A DNA stretch of 64,000 bases from Halonotius roseus. Its GTDB lineage: Archaea; Halobacteriota; Halobacteria; Halobacteriales; Haloferacaceae. Where the stretch lies: positions 124,001 through 188,000 of the forward strand of contig NZ_SESI01000002.1 in NCBI RefSeq assembly GCF_006861655.1. Direction: 5' to 3'. Positions 42,601 through 51,494 of this stretch are shown here, in pieces. The notes below the pieces were generated by a model that was given only the letters and a program-made list of their open reading frames with translations, was not told where the DNA came from and ran no database searches. Position 1 is the stretch's first letter, and every line of letters begins with the position of its first letter. A program made the position numbers and the translations under genes.

Positions 42601-45600
42601 CTACTTGCCCCACTGCTCGACGCGTTTCGGCCGACGGGCGATCGACTGTACGTCGATCGGTTCGTCGCTGGCCTGGAGGGCTTCGATCGCGGCCCTCGCG
42701 CTGGCCGGCGTCGAGAAGTAGGTGATCTCCTCCTCGACAGCGACCTCCAACAGATCGCGGTCACGGGAGACGATGATATCGAGTTCGCCGGCGCGGGCGG
42801 CATCGATCAGATCGACGGCCTCGCTGAACTCGAAGAACTCACCGAAGCCTTCGGCCAACTCCTCGCCGGCCTCGGTGTCGGGATCGGGGAAGACCTCATC
42901 CGAGAGATCGAGGGCGATCGTCCCGGATTTCGGGATCGGCTTGCCCGTTGCATCCTGGGCTTTGTCGTAGGCCTTGCCGAAGGTGTCGGCGCTGCCCATG
43001 ACCTCGCCGGTGGATTTCATCTCCGGGCCGAGGCGTGGATCGGAGCCATCGAGGCGGTCGAACGGCAGCACAACCTCCTTGACGCTGGTCTGTTCGGGGA
43101 TCTGCTCGGCAGCATCGAGCTCCGCCAGCGAGCGACCGGTCATCACCTGCGCGGCAAGCTTGGCGATCGGAACGCCCGTGGCCTTCGAGACGAACGGGAC
43201 AGTGCGGGAGGAGCGTGGGTTGGCTTCAAGCACGAAGACCTCGCCACCGCGGACGGCGAGCTGGACGTTGAGCAGACCGACCGTATCGAGGGCGGTCGCG
43301 ATATCCTCGGTCACCTCGCGGACGCGGGCCAGCGTCTCCTCGGACAGCGAACGCGGCGGGATCATACACGCCGAGTCGCCGGAGTGGACACCCGCGCTCT
43401 CGACGTGTTCCATGATGCCGCCGATCAGCACGTCCTCGCCGTCAGCAACGGCGTCGACATCGAGTTCGACCGCGTCGCTGAGGAACTCGTCGATGAGGAT
43501 CGGTTTATCGGGGGAGACGCGAACGGCCTCCTCGATGTAGTGTTCAAGCTCGGCGTCGTCGTGGACAACGCGCATCGCACGGCCACCGAGCACGTAGCTC
43601 GGGCGGACAAGAACGGGATACCCGATCTCGTGGGCGAGTTCGAGAGCCTCGTTTTCGGAGGTCGCCGTCCCGCCTTCCGGCTGGGCGATGCCGAGATCGT
43701 CCATCAGCTCGTTGAACCGGTCACGATCCTCGGCGAGATCCATCGCCTCGACGGTGGTGCCCATGATATCACAGTCCAGCCCGCGTCGATCGATCTCTGT
43801 CTGGAGGGGTTCGCCGATGTTGACAGAGGTCTGGCCGCCGAACTGCACCATCACGCCGTCCGCGCCGGTCGCCTCAACCACGTCGGCGACCTCCTCCGCG
43901 GAGATGGGATCGAAAAACAGCCCGTCGGAGGTGTCGTAATCAGTCGAGACGGTTTCGGGGTTGTTGTTGACGACGTGGGCCTCGATGTCGAGATCGCGGA
44001 GGGCCTGGACGGCGTGTACCGAGCAGTAGTCGAACTCGACGCCCTGGCCGATCCGGATCGGGCCGCCGCCGACAACGACGACGCTTTCGGTGTCTTTCTC
44101 GACGCGGAGCTCGCCGGCGGCCTCCTCGCCCAGCAGCGGGCCGCTGTGGAACTCCGGCAGGCGCGCGGAGTAGTAGTACGGTGTTTCGGCCCGGAACTCG
44201 CCGGCACAGGTGTCGACCTGTTTGTAGTTGCGGCCGGGCACGTCCTGTTCGACGGTGTCGACATCGACGCCGCCGTCGGCGATCTCGGCGATCTCGGTGT
44301 TCGTGTAGCCCGCGGTCGCCGCGGGCGTGAAGTCGCCATCCTGGGCGGCCTGGGACGCGTCGCTGATCCGCTTGAACCGCTCGACGTACCACTCCTTGAT
44401 CCCGGTGAGATCAATGATCTCCTCAACCGAGTAGCCGCGATCGAAGGCCTCGAACATGGCGTAGGGGCGATCCGGCGAGGGGCGTTCGAGATACTCGGCT
44501 TCCAGCGTTTTGCCGTCGACCTCGTTCCAGCTGACGGCGGGGTCGTACTCCGAAGAGCGCAGGGCCTTCATCAGCGACTCCTCGAAGGTCGAACCGATCG
44601 CCATCGCCTCACCGGTCGACTTCATCGCGGTGTCGATCTCGAAGTCCACATCGTCGAACTTGTCGATCGGCCACCGCGGCACCTTCGTGACAACGTAGTC
44701 GATGGCGGGCTCGAAGGCGGCGGTCGTCTCGCCGGTGATCTCGTTGGTGATCTCATGGAGGCGTTTGCCGAGGGCGACCTTTGCGGTCACGCGGGCGATC
44801 GGGTAGCCCGTCGCCTTCGAGGCGAGTGCCGAGGAGCGTGAGACGCGGGGGTTGACCTCGACAACGCGGTACTCGCCGCCGGGCGTGCCGTCGTCGCGCC
44901 AGGCGTGCTGGATGTTACAGCCGCCCTCGATGCCGAGTTCGCGGATGACCTTCAGCGCGGAATCGCGCATCTCTTGATGGCCCTTGTCGGGGATGACCTG
45001 CGAGGGGGTGACGACCGTCGACTCGCCGGTGTGGATGCCCATCGGGTCGATGTTCTCCATGTTGCAGATGATGACCGTCGAGTCGTCAGCGTCGCGCATG
45101 ACCTCGTATTCGAGTTCGACCCAGCCCTCGATAGATTCCGTCACGAGGACTTCGCTGTTCCGCGAGAGGCGCAGCCCCTTGCGGACGCGCTCGACGAGCT
45201 TCTCGAAGTCGTCGACGATGCCGGAGCCCGAGCCGCCGAGCGTGTAGGTGGTGCGGGCGATGACAGGGAGACCGCCGACCTCATCGAGGGCGTCCTCGAC
45301 GCGGCCGCGGAAGGCCTCCTCGTCGAAGTCGGTGACCGACTCGTCCTCGTCGAGTGAGATCGTCGTCGATTTGGCGACCGGTTCGCCGATCTCCTCCATC
45401 CGCTGGCGGAACAGATCGCGGTCTTCGGTCGCGTAGATGGTGTCGAGCGGGGTGCCCATGATCTCGACATCGTACTCCTCAAGAACGCCCTCCTCGGCGA
45501 GTTCGGCGGTGACGTTAAGCCCGGTCTGGCCGCCCAGCCCGGCGATGACGCCGTCGGGGTTTTCCTTGCGGATGATCTCGGCGATGGCTTCGGTGTTGAT

Positions 45601-45816
45601 CGGCTCGATGTAGACCTCGTCGGCCATCTCCGGATCGGTCATGATCGTCGCCGGGTTGGAGTTGACGAGGACGACGCGCGCGCCCTCCTCCTGCAGTGCC
45701 CGGCAGGCTTGGGCCCCGGAGTAGTCGAATTCGGCGGCCTGTCCGATCTGGATCGGCCCGCTGCCGATCAGTAGGATCGTGCGATCCTCCTCGCCTGTCG
45801 CTGTCTCGTCGCTCAT
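42601..45816 (-). CDS. carB: Carbamoyl-phosphate synthase large subunit
   Basis: A 1071-residue CarB of normal length. It has two homologous ATP-grasp halves: the first starts LLIGSGPIQIGQAAEFDYSGAQ and the second VVVGGGPIRIGQGVEFDYCSVH. The ATP motifs are NPRVSRSSALASKATGYPIA in the first and NPRSSRTVPFVSKATG in the second. It ends in a short MGS-like allosteric region. With CarA it makes carbamoyl phosphate from bicarbonate, glutamine and ATP for pyrimidine and arginine synthesis. No carA lies beside it; in haloarchaea the subunits may be encoded apart. Confidence 0.97.
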   Translation of the reverse strand: MSDETATGEEDRTILLIGSGPIQIGQAAEFDYSGAQACRALQEEGARVVLVNSNPATIMTDPEMADEVYIEPINTEAIAEIIRKENPDGVIAGLGGQTGLNVTAELAEEGVLEEYDVEIMGTPLDTIYATEDRDLFRQRMEEIGEPVAKSTTISLDEDESVTDFDEEAFRGRVEDALDEVGGLPVIARTTYTLGGSGSGIVDDFEKLVERVRKGLRLSRNSEVLVTESIEGWVELEYEVMRDADDSTVIICNMENIDPMGIHTGESTVVTPSQVIPDKGHQEMRDSALKVIRELGIEGGCNIQHAWRDDGTPGGEYRVVEVNPRVSRSSALASKATGYPIARVTAKVALGKRLHEITNEITGETTAAFEPAIDYVVTKVPRWPIDKFDDVDFEIDTAMKSTGEAMAIGSTFEESLMKALRSSEYDPAVSWNEVDGKTLEAEYLERPSPDRPYAMFEAFDRGYSVEEIIDLTGIKEWYVERFKRISDASQAAQDGDFTPAATAGYTNTEIAEIADGGVDVDTVEQDVPGRNYKQVDTCAGEFRAETPYYYSARLPEFHSGPLLGEEAAGELRVEKDTESVVVVGGGPIRIGQGVEFDYCSVHAVQALRDLDIEAHVVNNNPETVSTDYDTSDGLFFDPISAEEVADVVEATGADGVMVQFGGQTSVNIGEPLQTEIDRRGLDCDIMGTTVEAMDLAEDRDRFNELMDDLGIAQPEGGTATSENEALELAHEIGYPVLVRPSYVLGGRAMRVVHDDAELEHYIEEAVRVSPDKPILIDEFLSDAVELDVDAVADGEDVLIGGIMEHVESAGVHSGDSACMIPPRSLSEETLARVREVTEDIATALDTVGLLNVQLAVRGGEVFVLEANPRSSRTVPFVSKATGVPIAKLAAQVMTGRSLAELDAAEQIPEQTSVKEVVLPFDRLDGSDPRLGPEMKSTGEVMGSADTFGKAYDKAQDATGKPIPKSGTIALDLSDEVFPDPDTEAGEELAEGFGEFFEFSEAVDLIDAARAGELDIIVSRDRDLLEVAVEEEITYFSTPASARAAIEALQASDEPIDVQSIARRPKRVEQWGK

Positions 45817-46073
45817 TATGCTCGAAGAATGCGCTCATCGTAATAAGGGCGACGAAAGGTTGCGAGATCCGTATCTACGTTTCGAAATTCGAAATCCTCG
45901 GCGGTTCCCAGCAGCGACCCCCGCAGCTACCAGCGGCTCGGGGATCGCTCCCCAACAAGGTTTCGGGAGTACGACGGCGGAGACACGCCAGCGTACTGTT
46001 ACTCGAATTATCAAAACCTCACAGATTGTGAAAAGATCACGGGTTAATGAACGCTGAGGGCAAAATAAGGAGT

Positions 46074-46406
46074 ATGATGAGCAACGACAGTCTGGATACC
46101 ATCCTCAAGCTCGTCGCTAACCGACACCGACGGCAGATTCTTGCATACGTTCGGCACAGCGACACCCACACGGTGCGGATCGATACCCTCGTCGAGCAGT
46201 TGTATCAGGCCGAACCAAGCGGTGACCGACAGCTGACTCGGACGCAGCTCACCATGCAACTCACCCACACCCACCTCCCAAAGTTAGCGGGTCACGGCCT
46301 CATCGACCACAACCACGACCAGGGAACGATCACGTATCACCCCGATGAACGGATAGAACGCGTGTTAGACGGTCTCCCGATAGAGCTACCGCAGACACAC
46401 CACTGA
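46074..46406 (+). CDS. Winged-helix regulator (DUF7344-like)
   Basis: A 110-residue protein starting MMSNDSLDTILKLVANRHRRQILAYV, the usual beginning of haloarchaeal DUF7344-type winged helices. The helix-turn-helix is in TLVEQLYQ...LTMQLTHTHLPKLAGHGLIDHNHDQGTITYHPDE, where the last part is the wing. An in-frame ATG nine codons upstream is an alternative start, but GGAGT just before this ATG pair supports the choice. The protein is small, probably a dimeric repressor. It lies alone between carB (divergent) and a convergent HalOD1 gene. Confidence 0.8.
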   Translation: MMSNDSLDTILKLVANRHRRQILAYVRHSDTHTVRIDTLVEQLYQAEPSGDRQLTRTQLTMQLTHTHLPKLAGHGLIDHNHDQGTITYHPDERIERVLDGLPIELPQTHH

Positions 46407-46503
46407 CCGAGCCGCCCGTCGTTTTGAACAACTCCGCTCGTCGTTTTGATCAACTTCGCTCATCATTCCAGCCGACTCCGTCCGTCGTTCCGGGAAATTC
46501 CAT

Positions 46504-46827
46504 TCAGTCGACAGCCGAGCGTGACTCCTCGGGTCGAGCGACCACCGCACCGCTCGCCTGAACAGTCACCGACAGTCCCGCAAAGCGGAACGTCACAGTC
46601 ACGTCGTCGCCCGCTGGATCTGGGTCAGCCGACCGGATGAGCGTGTTTAGCGCGTCGGGATCGACTGCCTCGTACAGCGGTTGGGTTGCCGTTGGTTCCT
46701 GATCCAAAGCGACCGCGACCGTCTCGATAACGGCGGTACTTGGCTGGATGGCTGTCCAGTCGTAGTCGGCCCGGATCGTCTGGGCCGTCGCTGATGGTGT
46801 TTCGGAGCCATTCCGCTCCGGCGTCAT
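46504..46827 (-). CDS. HalOD1 output-domain protein
   Basis: A 107-residue protein starting MTPERNGSETPSATAQTIRADYDW. It matches the HalOD1 pattern: a strand-helix start with PSTAVIETVAVALDQEPTATQPLYEAVDPDALNTLI, followed by a beta sheet VTVTFRFAGLSVTVQASGAVVA. HalOD1 is found in haloarchaea alone or at the end of response regulators, where it is the presumed output. Here it stands free. The binding partner is unknown; the TrmB gene lies just upstream on the same strand. Confidence 0.85.
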   Translation of the reverse strand: MTPERNGSETPSATAQTIRADYDWTAIQPSTAVIETVAVALDQEPTATQPLYEAVDPDALNTLIRSADPDPAGDDVTVTFRFAGLSVTVQASGAVVARPEESRSAVD

Positions 46828-46900
46828 CGTTCCCACCGCCTCGTGGAGGGAGACGAGTTGTGTTGGTTCTGGTTCATCTATCTATTGTCGTGTCGGCTCG

Positions 46901-47698
46901 CTACTCGGAGGTGACCGCCTCAAGTCGCCAGGTGAAGATCGCCCGCAGGATCACGACAAGGCTGTTCGAGTTGCCCATCCCCCAGATCGCCGTCTCCGAC
47001 CGTGGGGACGCCGGGGTCGCTGCCGCATCGGTGACACGCGCGCTCACAAGCGTTTGTGTCCCATCAACCATCATGAGCCGGCCGGCGGCCGTCTCCGACC
47101 ACACCCACAGCGACTCGAACAGCGTCGCCTCCGGGATGACATCCTGAATGCGATCCTGGACGGGTTGTGAGACGCCGCCGAGTTTGATCGAGACGCCCCG
47201 GTCTGCGGCCGCCGCCAACCCCTCAAGGATCTCCTCGGTGAGAAGCTCCTCGACGGTCATGTAGACGATCTCGTCGTCCGCGCCCTCGAAAAACTCCAGA
47301 ATACGGGTGGTGATCGCCGTCTCGCCATCGACCGTCCAGACGCCGCGCTGTTCGGCCCGGTGGTCGACGGGTTCGAGGTCGTCCAGTGCGGTTCGGAGGC
47401 GGTTGGCATGCTGTTGAAACTCGTGTTCGAACGTCCGACCCACAGTTTCGGCTGAGATCGCCCAGAACTCCTTGGGAGAGGATTGTTGGATATCGACGAG
47501 CCCCCAATCGTGTAGCTCGTCTATCGCATCGTACACTCGGGTGCGTGGTACCTCTGACACTTCGCTTATCGCCCGCGCTGTCCCGGTGCCGAGACTCGCC
47601 AGCGCGACGAACGTCCGTGCGGCGTAGCCGCTCAACCCGAACCATTCAAGCTGTTCGACCGCGGCGAACCGCGGATCATCGGTCTGATCGGTACTCAT
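46901..47698 (-). CDS. TrmB-family transcriptional regulator (first of a divergent pair)
   Basis: A 265-residue protein starting MSTDQTDDPRFAAVEQLEWFGLSGYAART. Residues about 15-85 are a TrmB winged helix (GTARAISEVSEVPRTRVYDAIDELHDWGLVDIQQSSPKEFWAI), followed by a coiled stretch and a C-terminal domain (VWTVDGETAITTRILEFFEGADDEIVYMTVEELL) like the phospholipase-D-like part of TrmB. TrmB proteins often sense sugars and repress or activate transport and metabolism genes. A paralog is divergently transcribed 400 bp away. No sugar gene adjoins, so the targets are unknown. Confidence 0.88.
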   Translation of the reverse strand: MSTDQTDDPRFAAVEQLEWFGLSGYAARTFVALASLGTGTARAISEVSEVPRTRVYDAIDELHDWGLVDIQQSSPKEFWAISAETVGRTFEHEFQQHANRLRTALDDLEPVDHRAEQRGVWTVDGETAITTRILEFFEGADDEIVYMTVEELLTEEILEGLAAAADRGVSIKLGGVSQPVQDRIQDVIPEATLFESLWVWSETAAGRLMMVDGTQTLVSARVTDAAATPASPRSETAIWGMGNSNSLVVILRAIFTWRLEAVTSE

Positions 47699-48099
47699 TG
47701 TGGTATCGGTAGGCCGGTCGGACAATACCGGCCACGCGAGGTGACCGGAAAGGCACACAGACAGTGCAGTGGTTGGGACACGGAACTTGACTGTGTGCCG
47801 GTAGAATACTTCATCCTCTGTTGGTATATGTTTTTTGTGATTAATCGGGTGACAATACTTGCATCCGAGCCCGCAGAGGGTCTGCCGAATTTCTGTCAGA
47901 AAACCTGCCATTTTTGTCGTGTGTAACTGTGATCAAAACACAGCAGTGGAGCAGGACACGACAAAATCGCCCGAAACACCCACAAATCAGTGGCTCATGT
48001 ATTCGATGCAGCTGGTCGTCACTGGGGGAGTCACAACACCTAAGCGACACGGCACTAATCCGAATGATACGCCTAGGGTTTCCTAGGAGGTTGGGACAC
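47699..48099. other. Intergenic region between the divergent TrmB paralogs
   Basis: A 401-bp gap rich in A+T around 47810-47960 (stretches such as GGTATATGTTTTTTGTG), the most likely place for promoters of both genes. The right end carries a perfect CCTAGG...CCTAGG inverted repeat overlapping the ribosome-binding site of the plus-strand gene. No other gene is seen. Confidence 0.5.
48072..48090 (+). promoter_or_regulatory. CCTAGG-GTTT-CCTAGG hairpin covering a Shine-Dalgarno site
   Basis: CCTAGG at 48072-48077 and again at 48082-48087 can pair with a 4-base loop. The second arm overlaps AGGAGG (48085-48090), placed 9 nt before the ATG of the TrmB gene. It could hide the ribosome-binding site in RNA or be a dimer operator in DNA. 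Confidence 0.5.
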
Positions 48100-48903
48100 A
48101 TGGATACAGACACAAACAAAGAGGAGGCGATCGAGGTGCTCCAACAGCTCGGCTTGAAGGAGTACGAGGCGCGATGTTTTGTTGGGTTGACCCGTCTCAA
48201 CACGGGCACCGCGAAGAAGCTCAGCGAACTCACGGAGGTGCCTCGCACGCGGATCTACGATGCGATACGCGTGCTTGAGGCCCAGGGGTTGGTTGAGATC
48301 CAGCATTCGAGCCCACAGCAGTTTCGCGCGGTCTCCTTGGATGAGGCAACCGCCACGCTCCGCGATCAGTACGAGGAGCGCGTTGATCGCCTCCACGACG
48401 CTCTCACAACGGTCGAGACGATCGACGACGATGACGAGTCGTCGATCCAAGAGGTCTGGACGCTGTCCGGCCAGGATGCGATCGAGAACCGAACGGAGCA
48501 GCTCATCGAGGCCGCAAGCGACGAGATCGTCCTCGTCATCGGCGACGAATCGCTGTTGACGGCGGATCTCGTCGAGACGCTCACCGGGGTCGACGACGAC
48601 ATCGAGGTGATCGTCGGCGCGTTGACGCCGTCGCTCCAAGCCGAGATTCAAGCAGCCGTGCCGGCCGCCACAACGTTTGTCTCGGGGTTGGAGTGGTTAC
48701 ACGGCGAAACCGACACCGAGGATGATACGTCGATCGGTCGGCTGCTGTTGGTCGATCGCGCGTCGATCCTGGTGAGTTCGATCAGGCCGGAATCAAAAGA
48801 CGAACAGGCTGTCTTCGGTGAGGGGTTCGGAAACGGGTTCGTGGTGATCGCCCGCCGGCTCATGGCTCAGGGGTTGCTCCCCATTCGTGACCCGAATACC
48901 TGA
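48100..48903 (+). CDS. TrmB-family transcriptional regulator (second of a divergent pair)
   Basis: A 267-residue protein starting MDTDTNKEEAIEVLQQLGLKEYEARCF. The N-terminal winged helix (GTAKKLSELTEVPRTRIYDAIRVLEAQGLVEIQHSSPQQFRAV) is close to that of the divergent neighbour, and the C-terminal domain has VWTLSGQDAIENRTEQLIEAASDEIVLVIGDESLL. Both end in a similar glycine-rich strand (FGNGFVVIARRL). An unusual AGGAGG lies 9 nt before the ATG, within a small inverted repeat. Likely the product of local duplication; the regulons are unknown. Confidence 0.88.
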   Translation: MDTDTNKEEAIEVLQQLGLKEYEARCFVGLTRLNTGTAKKLSELTEVPRTRIYDAIRVLEAQGLVEIQHSSPQQFRAVSLDEATATLRDQYEERVDRLHDALTTVETIDDDDESSIQEVWTLSGQDAIENRTEQLIEAASDEIVLVIGDESLLTADLVETLTGVDDDIEVIVGALTPSLQAEIQAAVPAATTFVSGLEWLHGETDTEDDTSIGRLLLVDRASILVSSIRPESKDEQAVFGEGFGNGFVVIARRLMAQGLLPIRDPNT

Positions 48904-48923
48904 ACGAGTAGAAAACCAGCAGC

Positions 48924-49706
48924 TCACCCCCCGATTACGGCGTCGACGACGACCAACAGCACGAAGCCCACAAGAAACGCCGCGGTCGCCACGTCGGCGT
49001 AGCCGTGCCCGTGACTCGACGGCACCATCTCCCGGAACACCACCGCGAACATCGCACCGGCGGCAACCCCGGCGGCGACAGGGAACACACCCTGGGCGAC
49101 CGCGACGAGAGCAAACCCGAACAGCGACGCCACCACCTGCGGGACGGTTCCCGACAGCGTCGTGTAGATGATAACCTTCAGCGTCGAGACACCGGATTGG
49201 CTCACCGGCACCGCGAACGCGAAGCCGTCAGGGATGTTCTGTAGCCCGATCACCACGGCGAGGACGAACGCCACCTCTTCGAGCCCGGAGGCGAAGGCGA
49301 TCCCCATCGCCAACCCCTCGGGGGCGTTGTGGAGCGTGATCGCCCCGCCGATAAGCACCGCCCGCCGGAGCCGGTCGTCTATCGAGGGGTTGCCGTCGGC
49401 CGCGCCGCCGTGGCCGCGCCACCGCTGGTACTCCGCGTGGACGTGGGGGATCACGCTGTTGCCGACCAACAGCACAAAGCCGCCGATGAGCACGCCGACC
49501 ATCACCTGCCACAGCGCGCCCTGCTCCGTTCCAGGGATGATGAGTCCGAAGACGGCCGCGGCGATCATGATCCCGCCGGCAAGCCCGAGTGCGGCATCGT
49601 AGCTGCGGTGGCTGACGCGGGCACCGAACAGGATCGGCACCGCGCCGAGCCCGGTGACAAGCCCCGATCCCGTCGTCACCAGCAGCATCGTCGAAAACGC
49701 GTCCAT
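48924..49706 (-). CDS. ZIP-family metal transporter
   Basis: A 260-residue membrane protein with about eight hydrophobic helices. The central ZIP motif is LIGGAITLHNAPEGLAMGIAF, with His and Glu as metal ligands, and the second is VIGLQNIPDGFAF. A cytosolic loop has HVHAEYQRWRGHGG, weakly His-rich. ZIP proteins take divalent metals such as zinc, iron or manganese into the cytoplasm. It is close to the GufA/ZIP group. It converges with the second TrmB gene, but no functional link is implied. Confidence 0.92.
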   Translation of the reverse strand: MDAFSTMLLVTTGSGLVTGLGAVPILFGARVSHRSYDAALGLAGGIMIAAAVFGLIIPGTEQGALWQVMVGVLIGGFVLLVGNSVIPHVHAEYQRWRGHGGAADGNPSIDDRLRRAVLIGGAITLHNAPEGLAMGIAFASGLEEVAFVLAVVIGLQNIPDGFAFAVPVSQSGVSTLKVIIYTTLSGTVPQVVASLFGFALVAVAQGVFPVAAGVAAGAMFAVVFREMVPSSHGHGYADVATAAFLVGFVLLVVVDAVIGG

Positions 49707-49846
49707 ACGTGGCGATCACCCGCAGGACGCAAAAAGATACAGCAGTCGTCGGGGTGGGTGAAACGCGAAAGAAGCCCCCCAGCCGAGTCAACGCCCCGGC
49801 CGATGCAACGCCGCAACCGATTCAACGCACAACCCTGGGCGACCGC

Positions 49847-51226
49847 TTACGCGCCGCGGAACCGCCGGCGCGTCCCCATCAACAGACCCACCACACCGAA
49901 CAGCAGCACCAGCCCGCCGCCGACACGCAGGAAGGGGACGGCCGCCGACGCCGCCCTGGTGGGCTGCTCGCTTGACGACCCCGGATCCTCGGTCGCGTTT
50001 TCGGCCGATTCGTCGTCATCTGTCGGCGTATTCGTGGTGGCGGCCGGCTCCGCAACCGTCACCGCAAACACCGAAAACCGCTCGGTATCGACCGAGATCG
50101 CCATGCCGTCGTCGGTCGCTGACGCCGTTGTCGGGAGCGGTTCCCACGCGGTGCCGTTCCAGTGGCTCACCCCGATGGCCTGACCCTCTGTGGTGCCGAG
50201 CGTCCGCGTTGAAAGCTGCAATCGGATCGTCGCGTTGCGATCGGCCGCCGCCTCGGGAACCGAGACCCGGTAGTAGCCGACGGCGTCGGCAAGGCCCTCG
50301 ACCTCCGCCGGCCGATGCTTGAAGCGTGTGGCAACGACATCGCCGGCAACGTCGTCAGCCGCGAACGCGACCTGTCGGATATCTCCGCCGGGGAAGGTCG
50401 CGGTGCCGTCCGTGATCGGAGCGCGGAGCCGGTCAGCCACGTTCGGCGGAACCCCGCCGCTCGAATCGCTGGCCGACCCCTCGTTGGTCGACGCCGCGTC
50501 ATCACTCTCGTTCGACGCCGACGAGACAACGGTGACCATGCGGTCGGTGAGGGTAGCGTTGGTGGGGTTGGTAGTGGGTGCGTCGGTGCCGGCGGTCAGC
50601 CTCCACGAACCGATCTCGTCGGCCGTTGGCATCCAGGTCAGCTCGGTGTGAACCGTCTCGCCAGGGGCGACGCTCACCGTTCGGTTGGTCGCCGTCGAGC
50701 CGTTGAGAGCGATCCAGATATCAGGGGTTGCGGTCGTCTCGCCCGTGTTCTCGACGCTGATCGGGACGCTGAGGGGCTCGCCGACGGTCACCGTCGAGTT
50801 GACAGATCCGACTGTCATCTCGGTGGGGGGTGGGGCCACCACCGTCAACGATCGGTGTGGGTAGTCGTCGTCGCTCTGGACGCTGATGGAGCCGTTCCCG
50901 ATGTCGGCCGCGGTTGGCTGCCAGACGAGTCGGACGGTCTCGGTTTCGCCGGGAGCCAGCGTCAGCGGCGGCCCGGCGACCGAGTCGACGATCTCGTCGT
51001 CGGGGTTTTTGAGGTGGATCTGTTGGCTGTCGGGTTCGGTGCCGGTGTTGCGCACGGTTGCGTTGACGACGACAGTGTCGCCGGCCGTAACCGTCTCGGG
51101 GGCGTCGAACCGCTCGATCACAAACCCGTCGCTTGCGGTCGGGTCGGCCGCCACGCCGGGGAGTCCGACGACCGAGAGAACGACCACGCCGATCGTCACC
51201 AGACACGCGATGCGTTGTGAGAGCAT
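49847..51226 (-). CDS. Secreted or surface-anchored CARDB-like protein
   Basis: A 459-residue protein starting MLSQRIACLVTIGVVVLSVVGL, a signal peptide. Two CARDB-like beta repeats follow (VVNATVRNTGTEPDSQQIHL, PISVENTGETTATPDIWIALNG), each with a Trp-Met/Gln-Pro-Thr-Ala motif (WQPTAADIG, WMPTADEIG). Then come an acidic/Thr-rich linker, a domain with YYRVSVPEAAADRNATIRLQL, and a C-terminal helix (LRVGGGLVLLFGVVGLLMG) with a basic tail. It lacks the PGF motif, so it is probably a plain transmembrane anchor. Several sequons suggest glycosylation. The function is unknown; perhaps adhesion. Confidence 0.82.
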   Translation of the reverse strand: MLSQRIACLVTIGVVVLSVVGLPGVAADPTASDGFVIERFDAPETVTAGDTVVVNATVRNTGTEPDSQQIHLKNPDDEIVDSVAGPPLTLAPGETETVRLVWQPTAADIGNGSISVQSDDDYPHRSLTVVAPPPTEMTVGSVNSTVTVGEPLSVPISVENTGETTATPDIWIALNGSTATNRTVSVAPGETVHTELTWMPTADEIGSWRLTAGTDAPTTNPTNATLTDRMVTVVSSASNESDDAASTNEGSASDSSGGVPPNVADRLRAPITDGTATFPGGDIRQVAFAADDVAGDVVATRFKHRPAEVEGLADAVGYYRVSVPEAAADRNATIRLQLSTRTLGTTEGQAIGVSHWNGTAWEPLPTTASATDDGMAISVDTERFSVFAVTVAEPAATTNTPTDDDESAENATEDPGSSSEQPTRAASAAVPFLRVGGGLVLLFGVVGLLMGTRRRFRGA

Positions 51227-51494
51227 ACCGGGATCGATGCCAGCCGGCCGTGAAGGTATGATCACCGTACCGGCCCCGCTCACCTGTCGACCGATACTCG
51301 GGGATTGATCCCGTGATACCCGCCGACTGCGGGCCAGTAGTCCGCTACTACGGTCGTTCCCAGCGTATGAAAACCGGTGACGACACCGCCTAACAAAGCG
51401 ATCATCGGCGCAACGACGACGGTATGTGTACCGCGTCACCACCCGGGCAGCTATCGCCGACCCGAACCGACCGCGATCGACGGGTGGCCCACCG

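Noticed and set aside
42601-45816. carB lacking carA as evidence of gene loss.
   Set aside because: The subunits can be encoded apart in haloarchaea, so absence in this window is not informative.
45817-46073. Possible tRNA or small RNA between carB and the winged-helix gene.
   Set aside because: I looked for a cloverleaf and for a GGTTCGAATCC-like T arm and found none; the region looks like a promoter gap.
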